Source: Coemansia sp. RSA 922 (Eukaryota; Kickxellomycota; Kickxellomycetes; Kickxellales; Kickxellaceae). Taken from it: DNA of 14,428 bases. The notes beneath the pieces are model-generated. The model had not been told where the DNA came from, did no database searches, and worked only from the letters and a program-made list of their open reading frames with translations. This document shows positions 1 through 6,260 of this stretch, one piece after another (the first letter of the stretch is position 1; each line of letters starts with the position of its first letter). Both the position numbers and the translations under genes were made by a program. The stretch lies in the NCBI GenBank assembly GCA_027577415.1, contig JANBQS010000621.1, positions 1 to 14,428 on the forward strand, in the 5' to 3' direction.

Positions 1-47
1 ACGTTTTCCCTCCCCCTCTTCCTTCCAACTGTGTTAGACACTCAACC

Positions 48-560
48 ATGCTGTATAGCGACTTTAAAGCCGAACTCACCACTCGAGGTATATCTGAAAA
101 TACTCTTAAATTTAGCGCACACGAGTCCTCAGACATTGTCGTGCCTATTATGTTTAACGACAATATCGAGATGTGCATAGTTCCACTTGAGACTAGGCTA
201 GAAAACCTTCACTTGGCTCCACAATACCAGGAGATCATCAACAACTCGATTTCAAACTTGATTACTTCGGATAGCGCCGACGACAAGCCTGTGCTAGCCG
301 AATCTTTCTTCATGGAAAGTGAGTGGCTCTATCATCCCTTCCCGCACCTTCAAGTATTCATTAATAGCGATATGGTCAGGTTTATCGAAACCCAGCGTAG
401 GATACGCCACGCCTGCCAGTCCATTAAATATGTCGGCAATAATAATATCAATATTCGTACTGAGTCTGTGGACGAAAGCAACATGGTCAAGCAAAAGTCC
501 CGTAGAAACAAATGGCGTCTCTGGCGAACTAGTAGAATCTTCAATTGTATTGGCTTTTAG
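48..560 (+). CDS. Hypothetical protein, possibly 5'-partial
   Basis: From ATG at 48 this frame encodes 170 residues ending in TAG at 558-560. I do not recognise the family. The protein is mostly polar and mixed alpha/beta in look, with no signal peptide or obvious membrane helix. Its C-terminus is very basic (KQKSRRNKWRLWR near residues 148-160). The frame stays open from the ATG back to base 3, so the ATG may be internal and the visible part may be the 3' end of a longer gene. Alternatively, the pyrimidine-rich stretch at 4-26 followed by GTTAG (33-37) could be a splice acceptor. Codon use looks AT-richer than in ACS or NOC2. It converges on the oligoribonuclease-like gene with only 17 bp between the stop codons. 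It could be a lineage-specific gene or a chance ORF; length and open frame favour a real gene. Confidence 0.5.
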   Translation: MLYSDFKAELTTRGISENTLKFSAHESSDIVVPIMFNDNIEMCIVPLETRLENLHLAPQYQEIINNSISNLITSDSADDKPVLAESFFMESEWLYHPFPHLQVFINSDMVRFIETQRRIRHACQSIKYVGNNNINIRTESVDESNMVKQKSRRNKWRLWRTSRIFNCIGF

Positions 561-577
561 TCACGATATTAAAAATA

Positions 578-1231
578 TTACTTTTCCTTCGTTTTAAAAA
601 AGTGCTCTTTATAAAATCGCAGCTCTCTCAAGCTCTCTCCAATGTCGTCGATTGCTCTATGTGAAAAGCTCTTCTTGTGCTTTGCCAAAACGTCTGGAGA
701 AGCCCATCGTTTAGCCAATTCGTTAACTGAGCTGACATCCAAGTTGCGAAAGTGTAAGTACCCGGCTAGCACAGGCATGTACCGCTCAATGAATCGCCGA
801 TCGAATCCAACATTGTTGCCCGCCAATATCGCGCGGTTAGCCTTGGGACAGTGCTCAACTACTTGCTCCAGCAAGATTTGCTCTACTTCCTTCAATTTCA
901 GTTTCGACTGTGCCACTTCGTCAAGCAAGCCCGAGTTTGTATGGCATTTTAGCGACCATGCATTGAGTTTTGGCCGTATTTCGTTCTTTGAGTACCCAAT
1001 CACTAGGTTCTGAGCAGGAGCCAGCTCATTGAGCTCGCTGTCAGTCACTACTATCGCTACTTCAAGGATTACATCCTTCTCAGCGACCAGCCCTGTCGTT
1101 TCGACGTCGATCCATACCAGCGGTGGCAATTTGCGAGATATCGCGCCCTTTTTCTGCTTAATCTGATGTGGCTCAGTGCTAGCCACCTTCTTCCACGGCA
1201 CATGTCGCAGTATAGATTTTTGCTGGCCCAT
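578..1231 (-). CDS. Divergent oligoribonuclease (REX2/Orn-type) paralog with N-terminal extension
   Basis: Predicted 3'-5' exoribonuclease of the DEDDh family that degrades 2-5 nt RNA fragments. From ATG at 1231 the protein has 217 residues. The open frame extends further upstream only from a TTG, so this ATG is preferred. The DEDDh residues are all present: D42 and E44 (WIDVETTGL), D144 (GFDRRF), H191 and D196 (HRAIDD). The LDVSSV and LAKRW signatures of Orn are also kept. Compared with the neighbouring REX2 it carries about 33 extra N-terminal residues rich in Lys/Arg (QQKSILRHVPWKK, then KQKKGAISRK). This could be a mitochondrial presequence or a nuclear signal. It lies head-to-tail behind REX2, so the pair is a tandem duplication that has diverged. 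Catalytic residues argue against a pseudogene. Confidence 0.88.
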   Translation of the reverse strand: MGQQKSILRHVPWKKVASTEPHQIKQKKGAISRKLPPLVWIDVETTGLVAEKDVILEVAIVVTDSELNELAPAQNLVIGYSKNEIRPKLNAWSLKCHTNSGLLDEVAQSKLKLKEVEQILLEQVVEHCPKANRAILAGNNVGFDRRFIERYMPVLAGYLHFRNLDVSSVNELAKRWASPDVLAKHKKSFSHRAIDDIGESLRELRFYKEHFFKTKEK

Positions 1232-1356
1232 CTTGTTTATGTCAATGTGGCAATTAAAAAGAGATATGATATCAACCAATGTATTCAAGAGTAGTCGCCT
1301 CCGTCCTCTCGCTACCAGCAGTCACATTCCTTATTCTAGCGGCATATGGGGCTACC

Positions 1357-1363
1357 CTTTATA
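1357..1363 (-). promoter_or_regulatory. Putative TATA box of the oligoribonuclease paralog
   Basis: TATAAAG on the minus strand begins 4 nt beyond the REX2 stop codon and 126 nt before the paralog's ATG (1231). A start site about 30 nt downstream would give a leader of roughly 95 nt. The paralog therefore seems to have its own minimal promoter, squeezed into the 136-bp gap and overlapping the REX2 3'UTR. Confidence 0.5.
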
Positions 1364-1367
1364 GAAA

Positions 1368-1928
1368 CTACTCTTTGCTCGGGCATACGAAAAATTTCTC
1401 TCGGTAGTAGCGCAGCTCTTCAATGCTTTCGATAATGTCATCGAGCGCCCTGTGCGACAAACTCTTGACTGGAGCCATTTGTAAAACATTGGGATTCCAA
1501 CGGCGAGCCAGCTCCTTGACCGAGCTAACATCGACGATCCGATAGTGCAAATGCTCAACCAGCTTAGGCATATAGCGACGCAAAAACGCACAGTCAACAT
1601 GCACCGAGTTACCAGCCAAAACAGCCACGCGGGGCTGAGTGCAGCAGCTCTTCACCAAGTCCAGTACGGTGGCCTCGGCCTGCTCCATCGTCACAGTCGA
1701 GCTAAGAACGCGTGCAGTAAGCCCTGATTTGCCGTGGTGCTCCACGCACCACTCGTTCATTGCATCGAGCACATGTTTCGGGTGGTGGATCACAATCTCG
1801 GGTCCTGACGCTAGAATATTCAAGTTTCCGTCAGTGATAATGCACGCGATTTCGAGAATTGTATCGTTCTCGCTGTCTAACCCCGTCATCTCGCAGTCGA
1901 TCCACACCAGAGGTCCCGCTTCAGCCAT
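1368..1928 (-). CDS. REX2: Oligoribonuclease, canonical REX2/Orn
   Basis: A DEDDh 3'-5' exoribonuclease that finishes RNA decay by hydrolysing short oligoribonucleotides; family members act in mitochondria and/or cytosol and nucleus. The 186-residue length matches bacterial Orn and the core of eukaryotic REX2/REXO2. Visible catalytic residues are D11 and E13 (WIDCEMTGLD), D112 (VHVDCAFLRRYMP), H159 and D164 (HRALDD). The family blocks DVSSVKELARRW and ELRYYRE are intact. Protein starts at ATG 1928 and has almost no leader peptide before the catalytic core, so a mitochondrial presequence is not apparent. That suggests a nucleo-cytosolic copy, with the extended paralog downstream perhaps serving another compartment (inference). 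A TATATAG lies near 1965-1971, close to the ATG. Confidence 0.95.
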   Translation of the reverse strand: MAEAGPLVWIDCEMTGLDSENDTILEIACIITDGNLNILASGPEIVIHHPKHVLDAMNEWCVEHHGKSGLTARVLSSTVTMEQAEATVLDLVKSCCTQPRVAVLAGNSVHVDCAFLRRYMPKLVEHLHYRIVDVSSVKELARRWNPNVLQMAPVKSLSHRALDDIIESIEELRYYREKFFVCPSKE

Positions 1929-1964
1929 GCTTGCCTGTGTTGAAAGATGAGTGAAAGAGAGTAA

Positions 1965-1971
1965 CTATATA
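1965..1971 (-). promoter_or_regulatory. Putative TATA element of REX2
   Basis: TATATAG on the minus strand sits about 37 bp upstream of the REX2 ATG. If used as a TATA box it would give a very short leader. The whole REX2 promoter and the ACS 3' end share the 228-bp gap 1929-2156. Confidence 0.35.
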
Positions 1972-2156
1972 AAAAAGGATGTAGCAAAGTGGAGACAAGC
2001 TGGCTTTTCTTTTCCTGAGCGCGCAGACGCAGACTTTTCTGCAGTTCCTGAGTGTCTGTCTCCGATCCAAGGATTGTCCGACGCGGTCTGGATCCTATCT
2101 CTTACACGGATAATAAATGTGCATTGATACATTAAGCAGGGACTAGAGTAGAAAGG

Positions 2157-4157
2157 TTATCTCTTGATAGCAGTAGAAACCTCGCGCACAAGGACGTCAA
2201 GGATCGATGGATCGGACAGGGTGGACAGGTCGCCAAGCTGGTCAGATTCGCCAGCAACAACCTTGCGCAAGATGCGGCGGATAATCTTGCCAGAGCGGGT
2301 CTTTGGGAGCTCGTCAACCAAGATGAGCACCTTGGGCGTGGCGATGGGCCCAATACGAGTGCGAACCTCCTTCACCAGCTCCTCCTTGAGCTTGTTGTTG
2401 GCCTCAAAGCCATCCTTCAGCGTGACAAAGGCGCAAATCGACTGGCCCGTGAGCTCATCGGGAGCAGCAACTACTGCCGACTCAGCAACAGCATTGTGGC
2501 CGATAAGCGCCGACTCCACCTCAGCCGTGGACAAGCGATGGCCAGAGACGTTAATGACATCGTCGACACGGCCGCGAATCCAGTAGTAGCCGTCAGCATC
2601 GCGACTAGCACCATCGCCGGCAAAGTAGTAGCCAGGGTACGGGCGCAGATATGTCTCAAGGAAGCGCTTGTGGTCGCCAGCGATCGTGCGGGCCATCGAG
2701 GGCCAGGGGCGTTTAATGGCAAGCACTCCGCTAACGTCGTTGCCCTCAAGCTCGGTTCCCGTAGTTGGGTCGAGAATGGCGAGCTCAACGCCAAAGAAGG
2801 GGAAGGTAGCTGAGCCAGGTTTAGCCACGGTGGCGCCGGGTAGCGGCGTGATAACGTGCGAGCCGGTCTCAGTCTGCCAGTAAGTGTCAACAACCGCGCA
2901 ACGGCTTCCGCCTACGACCTCGTTGTACCAAGTCCAGGCGTCGGGGTTGATGGGCTCGCCGACCGAGCCGATGACGCGCAGCGACGAGAGGTCGCACTTT
3001 GTGACAAACTCGTCGCCGTGCCGGCGCAGGGCGCGAATGGCAGTGGGGGCAGTGTAAAACTGAGTGATCTTGTGGTCCTCGACGAGCTTCCAGTAGCGCG
3101 AGGCGTCGGGGTAAGTAGGCACAGACTCAAAGACTACGCTGGTTGAGCCCAAGGCCAAAGGACCGTAGACGACGTAGCTGTGGCCAGTAATCCACCCAAT
3201 ATCGGCAGTGCAGCAAAAGACGTCTCCATCGTGAATGTCGAAAACATACTTGAGGGTCATCGCTGCTCCAAGTAGGTAGCCGCCCGAGGTGTGCACGACG
3301 CCCTTGGGCTTGCCAGTGGACCCGGAGGTGTAGAGCAAAAAGAGCGGGTCCTCGGCGCTGACTGGGACAGGCGGGCAGTACGGACGCTGGGCAGCGACTG
3401 CTTCGTGCCACCAGACGTCGCGCGGTGCGTTGAACTCGACCTGTTCGCCGCCAGTGCGGCGGAACACGAGCACGCGTTCAACCTCGGGACAGGTCTTGAG
3501 GGCTTCGTCGACGATGGCCTTGGTGCGGATGGGGCGGCTGCCGCGTAGACCCTCGTCGGCGGTAATGACCACCCGGCAGCGAGCGTCGGCAACACGCTCG
3601 GCGAGAGAGGCTGCGGAAAAGCCAGCAAAGACGACAGTGTGGACAAGCCCAAGACGCGCGCAGGCCAGCATGGCCACGGCAGCCTCGGGGATCATAGGCA
3701 TGTATATGGCCACAGTGTCGCCCTTGCGCAGGCCAAAGCTGTGCAGGACGTTGGCCAGGCCGCAGACCTTTGACAGGAGCTCGCCATAGGTGACTTTGCT
3801 GGCCTGTCCGGGCTCGTCGGCTTCGTAAACAAAGGCAACGCGGCTGGGGTCCTTGATGGCCCAGCGGTCAACGCAGTTGTACGAGACATTGAGCTGTCCG
3901 TCGGAGAACCACGCCATGTTGCCCTCATCGAGCGAGCCCTGCGTAACGTGTGTGAAGGGTTTGTCCCAGGTCAGCATCTCGTTAGCGGTGCGAGTCCAGA
4001 ACTTGTCGGGTTGTTGGAGGGACTCGTTGTAGAGGGCCTCGTACTCGGCCATGCTGCTGATCCAGGGCTTCTCGCGGCCCTCCTCGGGGTTGACCAGGCG
4101 CTCGGGCGGCGGGTAGGCAGCCGACTCGGCCGTGAGCTCTTGGTTGTCAGAAGTCAT
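2157..4157 (-). CDS. ACS: Acetyl-CoA synthetase (AMP-forming, FacA/Acs type)
   Basis: Activates acetate with ATP to acetyl-AMP and then acetyl-CoA, for growth on acetate and for histone and lipid acetyl supply. The 666 residues from ATG 4157 match fungal FacA/Acs length; an in-frame TTG at 4163 is not needed. The N-terminal ACAS domain (about 36-95) is followed by the AMP-binding core. P-loop-like motif [11 protein letters not shown] is at about 276-286, YWQTETG at about 426-432 with the Trp that limits the acyl pocket to acetate, and YFAGDG with the hinge segment [13 protein letters not shown] near 510-541. The C-terminal lysine in PKTRSGK, about K624, is the adenylation catalytic residue and in relatives is controlled by acetylation. 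No peroxisomal PTS1 is seen (ends AIKR). Family members are glucose-repressed and acetate-induced; the long upstream region here is described separately. Confidence 0.97.
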   Translation of the reverse strand: MTSDNQELTAESAAYPPPERLVNPEEGREKPWISSMAEYEALYNESLQQPDKFWTRTANEMLTWDKPFTHVTQGSLDEGNMAWFSDGQLNVSYNCVDRWAIKDPSRVAFVYEADEPGQASKVTYGELLSKVCGLANVLHSFGLRKGDTVAIYMPMIPEAAVAMLACARLGLVHTVVFAGFSAASLAERVADARCRVVITADEGLRGSRPIRTKAIVDEALKTCPEVERVLVFRRTGGEQVEFNAPRDVWWHEAVAAQRPYCPPVPVSAEDPLFLLYTSGSTGKPKGVVHTSGGYLLGAAMTLKYVFDIHDGDVFCCTADIGWITGHSYVVYGPLALGSTSVVFESVPTYPDASRYWKLVEDHKITQFYTAPTAIRALRRHGDEFVTKCDLSSLRVIGSVGEPINPDAWTWYNEVVGGSRCAVVDTYWQTETGSHVITPLPGATVAKPGSATFPFFGVELAILDPTTGTELEGNDVSGVLAIKRPWPSMARTIAGDHKRFLETYLRPYPGYYFAGDGASRDADGYYWIRGRVDDVINVSGHRLSTAEVESALIGHNAVAESAVVAAPDELTGQSICAFVTLKDGFEANNKLKEELVKEVRTRIGPIATPKVLILVDELPKTRSGKIIRRILRKVVAGESDQLGDLSTLSDPSILDVLVREVSTAIKR

Positions 4158-4184
4158 AGTCAAAAATAAATGTGTGTGTGCGAG

Positions 4185-4500
4185 CTAAAAAGAAAAGAGA
4201 TGATGCAGATGAGAGGAGGAGAAAAGCAAGTGAGTGACTAGTGTCTGGGAGGGAGCAGGGCAAAGGCGCATTTATACTGCTGGTTACCGGAGGCTGATTC
4301 TTGTGACTATTAGGAGGGGGCGCTACTGTGCGAGGGGCGTCAGTGGCTGCGAGCACACACAAGGCGAATAATGCGTCCTGGGAACCCAGGCTTTCAGACA
4401 TGAACAGGTTGTCCGCCGCCCTTTGCACTATGCGTCGCCAGCAAATTGTCCTCGCATTCCAAAAAAGCTCTAGCAGGGATGGAGGCGCAATGGTACTTAC
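4185..4500 (-). other. Candidate 5'UTR intron of ACS (316 nt)
   Basis: The minus strand has a perfect donor GTAAGT at 4500-4495. It also has a strong acceptor: a long pyrimidine tract ending CTTTTCTTTTTAG at 4185. The acceptor is 27 nt before the ATG codon at 4157. CTCAC about 45 nt before the acceptor could be the branch site. The minus strand inside the interval has several ATGs (for example at 4401, 4456 and 4270) that splicing would remove, while the proposed exon 1 (about 4640-4501) has none. An upstream TATAAAG at 4674-4668 fits as its promoter. The proximal TATA lies inside this interval, so two alternative transcripts are possible. RNA evidence is lacking. Confidence 0.45.
4268..4275 (-). 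promoter_or_regulatory. Proximal TATA box of ACS
   Basis: Minus strand reads GTATAAATG about 111 bp before the ACS ATG. A start site near 4240 would give a leader of about 80 nt, pyrimidine-rich, with no upstream ATG between there and 4158. Confidence 0.5.
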
Positions 4501-4533
4501 CAATAAGGCAGTGAAGTTATGAGCCGACCAAGG

Positions 4534-4654
4534 GCGGGGCAGTGGCAGGCGGTGATGCTGCTAGAGTGGCGGGGGTAGTATTACAGGCTAGGAAAGAGAA
4601 AATAGAAGAGGAGCAGGTTGCAGAAAAGTCGAAAGGGCAGGTGGCAAGGCGGGG
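4534..4654 (+). promoter_or_regulatory. Three GCGGGG (Mig1/CreA- or GC-box-like) motifs
   Basis: GCGGGG occurs at 4534-4539, 4569-4574 and 4649-4654. This matches the SYGGRG site bound by the C2H2 glucose repressors CreA/Mig1. Acetyl-CoA synthetase genes are classic targets of carbon catabolite repression, so the position is sensible. GC-rich boxes can also bind Sp1/Klf-like proteins, and binding here is inferred only. Confidence 0.35.
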
Positions 4655-4667
4655 CGGGCAGCGGCGG

Positions 4668-4674
4668 CTTTATA
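4668..4674 (-). promoter_or_regulatory. Distal TATA box of ACS
   Basis: TATAAAG on the minus strand, 517 nt from the ACS ATG. It would start a transcript near 4640, whose exon 1 ends at the GTAAGT donor at 4500. Confidence 0.4.
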
Positions 4675-4844
4675 CGTCCACCTGAGCAGACGAGGAACAA
4701 AGAATACTCGCCAGCGCCTGGGCCCTTCATCCTCTCCCATTGCTACGCGGCTATTTCTCTTGAGCTTCTTGGCGAAAAAAGACTGGCTGTGTCCCCCCGG
4801 TTATAGGGCCGGGCTGGGTGCCACCCCCCAACTGTAATTATGTA

Positions 4845-4911
4845 GGCGCCTCGACTGCTCCACTGGCATTGTCCTGGCTTGAGCAATATCGACTAGCTCG
4901 AGGGAGGCGCC
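4845..4911. repeat. 8-bp GC-rich inverted repeat
   Basis: GGCGCCTC at 4845-4852 and GAGGCGCC at 4904-4911 are exact inverse copies around a 51-nt spacer. Six of the eight bases are a self-palindrome, so chance is a real possibility. Confidence 0.25.
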
Positions 4912-5149
4912 GATCTTTGAAATAAGGCGAGTGTGACCAATTACTTTACTTTCGGAGGCGGTGGTCTCTCTATGCTACCCACCAATTCCGCAAGACCGAG
5001 CTGGTAGTTGACGGACTGCTCAGCTTCTGCTATCAGTACTCCCCGATTAGGTCACGAGAAGGCGGATAGAGGGAGCACACGCCAACATAGTTTGAAGCTC
5101 TGTTATCTTTATCGTCCAAAGAGAAGCGAGCGCAGATGTGGGCTAAACC

Positions 5150-5274
5150 TAGAGATAAGCGTGCATAACGACTGCCCGCAAATCAGTCAGGTGCAGATAA
5201 AGTGGATACGCTACATGCGGAGCAGCCGACATAATCGCCGCTCCACTCGCTATCTTTGCCCAGGCTTATCTCTA
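5150..5274. repeat. 11-bp inverted repeat with GATA cores
   Basis: TAGAGATAAGC at 5150-5160 is repeated in exact inverse orientation at 5264-5274, with 103 bp between the arms. Each arm contains an AGATAAG GATA-factor site, so the repeat may be a paired binding site and not a hairpin. Confidence 0.5.
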
Positions 5275-5294
5275 ACCATTGATAGCAACTGAGC

Positions 5295-5304
5295 GGGGGG
5301 GGGG
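5295..5304 (+). repeat. G10 homopolymer
   Basis: Ten consecutive G residues just before the last GATA site. Its length may vary between reads or strains. Confidence 0.8.
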
Positions 5305-5566
5305 AGATAAGTACTTCTGTTCGCACGGAGCACTTGGCTCACGCGGTCATGCGTACCAAACTTAAAGCGCGCCTGGCTCAATTGACTTGATCAGAATCAT
5401 GGAACTGCTTGCTCGGAGGACTTGCCTATTTGAGAGTGAACACTTTTGAAAGTGGTATGTGGTTGCACGTTTATGCCAGATGTGGCCAAACTGCGTTGCT
5501 GGCTGGCCCCTACTGGCTCCTTATATCCGAGAAGCTAGATTTGCAAATTAATTGAACAAAACAAAC

Positions 5567-6139
5567 CTACTCTCGGCCAGATCGCCGGTCTTCCTTGGGC
5601 GCCCTTTCAGGCGAGGCGCTTCTACGGGAAGCAGGGCCAGCGTTAGCAGTCACAGTGTCACTACGCGACTTTTTGGGGTCCTTGTCTTTGCGATCCTGAT
5701 CCGCTGGCGAGGTGCTCCTTCGCCGGTGGCTACGCCCATGTCTATGCTTATGCTGCCCCGGGCTTCTGCTCCGGTCTCTACCTCGACTATCGTCCCGACG
5801 ATGCTTGCTATGGTGGTGCTTGCTGCTACGATGACGCTCACGACGGTGGTGGCTGCTGCTGCCAGCCTCGCCATCGCTTCCGCTCGCTTCACGCTTTCGC
5901 GAACTGTGCTTCTCGCGCGCCCGCTTATTCTTTCTGCCGTCTCCCGATGCTGGCGTAGGCTGCCCTCTATTCAACTTGGCCTCGCGCTCTGCATCCAGCT
6001 GCTTTCGCCACGACAGCATAGCGCTGTCAGAAAACTCGTTTCCTTCGTTCTTGTCCTTTAAAGCGCGAAACTCCTCCCACGACATGCCAGACTTTTTACG
6101 CGCATCAATGTAATCGCGGATCGAAGGTCCACCCTCCAT
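5567..6139 (-). CDS. FAM133-like RS/SP- and His-rich nuclear protein
   Basis: A 190-residue, strongly basic protein from ATG 6139. The first 60 residues hold the only ordered-looking part: SIRDYI (6-11), SWEEF (20-24) and LSWRKQLDAEREAKLNRG (42-59). This spacing resembles the N-terminal block of the FAM133 family (IQDYL...TWEEV...W..EL...REKLL; plant forms have LDAERAQKLARG). The rest (about 65-190) is low-complexity: Lys/Arg/His runs, SR/RS dipeptides (RDRSRSP) and SP sites, as in proteins of splicing speckles and a likely target of SR-protein kinases. Nuclear location and an RNA-processing link are inferred from composition. The gene follows the F-box-like gene in the same orientation after a 121-bp gap that includes an AT-rich TATTAATATATC stretch, a likely promoter. 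Family assignment is from memory of the motif and moderately uncertain. Confidence 0.6.
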   Translation of the reverse strand: MEGGPSIRDYIDARKKSGMSWEEFRALKDKNEGNEFSDSAMLSWRKQLDAEREAKLNRGQPTPASGDGRKNKRAREKHSSRKREASGSDGEAGSSSHHRRERHRSSKHHHSKHRRDDSRGRDRSRSPGQHKHRHGRSHRRRSTSPADQDRKDKDPKKSRSDTVTANAGPASRRSASPERAPKEDRRSGRE

Positions 6140-6260
6140 GTAAAGTATGTTACCGTTAAGAAAAGTATGAATAGATGATATATTAATAACAGTTTATTAG
6201 TGGCGCGAGCCATTTTGCGCAAGCGCACAAATTTGGTGACTATCACGCCTCTTATCCGAG
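6140..6260 (-). promoter_or_regulatory. Short promoter region of the FAM133-like gene
   Basis: The 121-bp gap between the F-box-like stop and the FAM133-like ATG contains TATTAATATATCATC on the minus strand about 40-55 bp before the ATG, the best TATA-like candidate. The 3' processing signals of the F-box-like gene must also lie here or nearby. Confidence 0.35.

Larger units (their letters stand above)
5030..5310. promoter_or_regulatory. Cluster of nine GATA-factor (HGATAR) sites
   Basis: Sites matching HGATAR on either strand lie at 5030-5035, 5103-5108, 5109-5114, 5153-5158, 5195-5200, 5250-5255, 5266-5271, 5280-5285 and 5305-5310. By simple base odds, fewer than one would be expected in 281 bp. 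Fungal GATA factors (AreA/NIT2 for nitrogen, SREA for iron) bind this motif, often in clusters. The cluster is 0.9-1.15 kb upstream of the ACS ATG and 0.26-0.54 kb past the FAM133-like stop. Confidence 0.5.
4158..5566. promoter_or_regulatory. 1.4-kb intergenic region: ACS upstream region and 3' flank of the FAM133-like gene
   Basis: Both flanking genes are on the minus strand, so nearly all of this DNA lies upstream of ACS. I find no convincing gene, tRNA or transposon in it. It does hold two minus-strand TATA boxes, a plausible 5'UTR intron, three GCGGGG boxes, nine HGATAR sites, a G10 tract (5295-5304) and two inverted repeats: 4845-4852/4904-4911 (GGCGCCTC / GAGGCGCC) and 5150-5160/5264-5274. 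It is the longest non-coding stretch in an otherwise tightly packed window, which supports a regulatory role, though an unannotated non-coding RNA is also possible. Confidence 0.7.

Noticed and set aside
1229..1288. Longer start of the nuclease paralog at 1288
   Set aside because: The codon is TTG and not ATG; the first in-frame ATG is at 1231.
4147..4503. 118-residue minus-strand frame overlapping the ACS start
   Set aside because: Begins with TTG and spans the TATA box and candidate intron; best read as promoter and leader DNA.
5008..5292. 94-residue ORF across the GATA cluster
   Set aside because: Begins with TTG, composition is random-like and no family is recognised.
5552..6061. 169-residue ORF antisense to the FAM133-like gene
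   Set aside because: Shadow of the biased Arg/Ser/His codons on the other strand.
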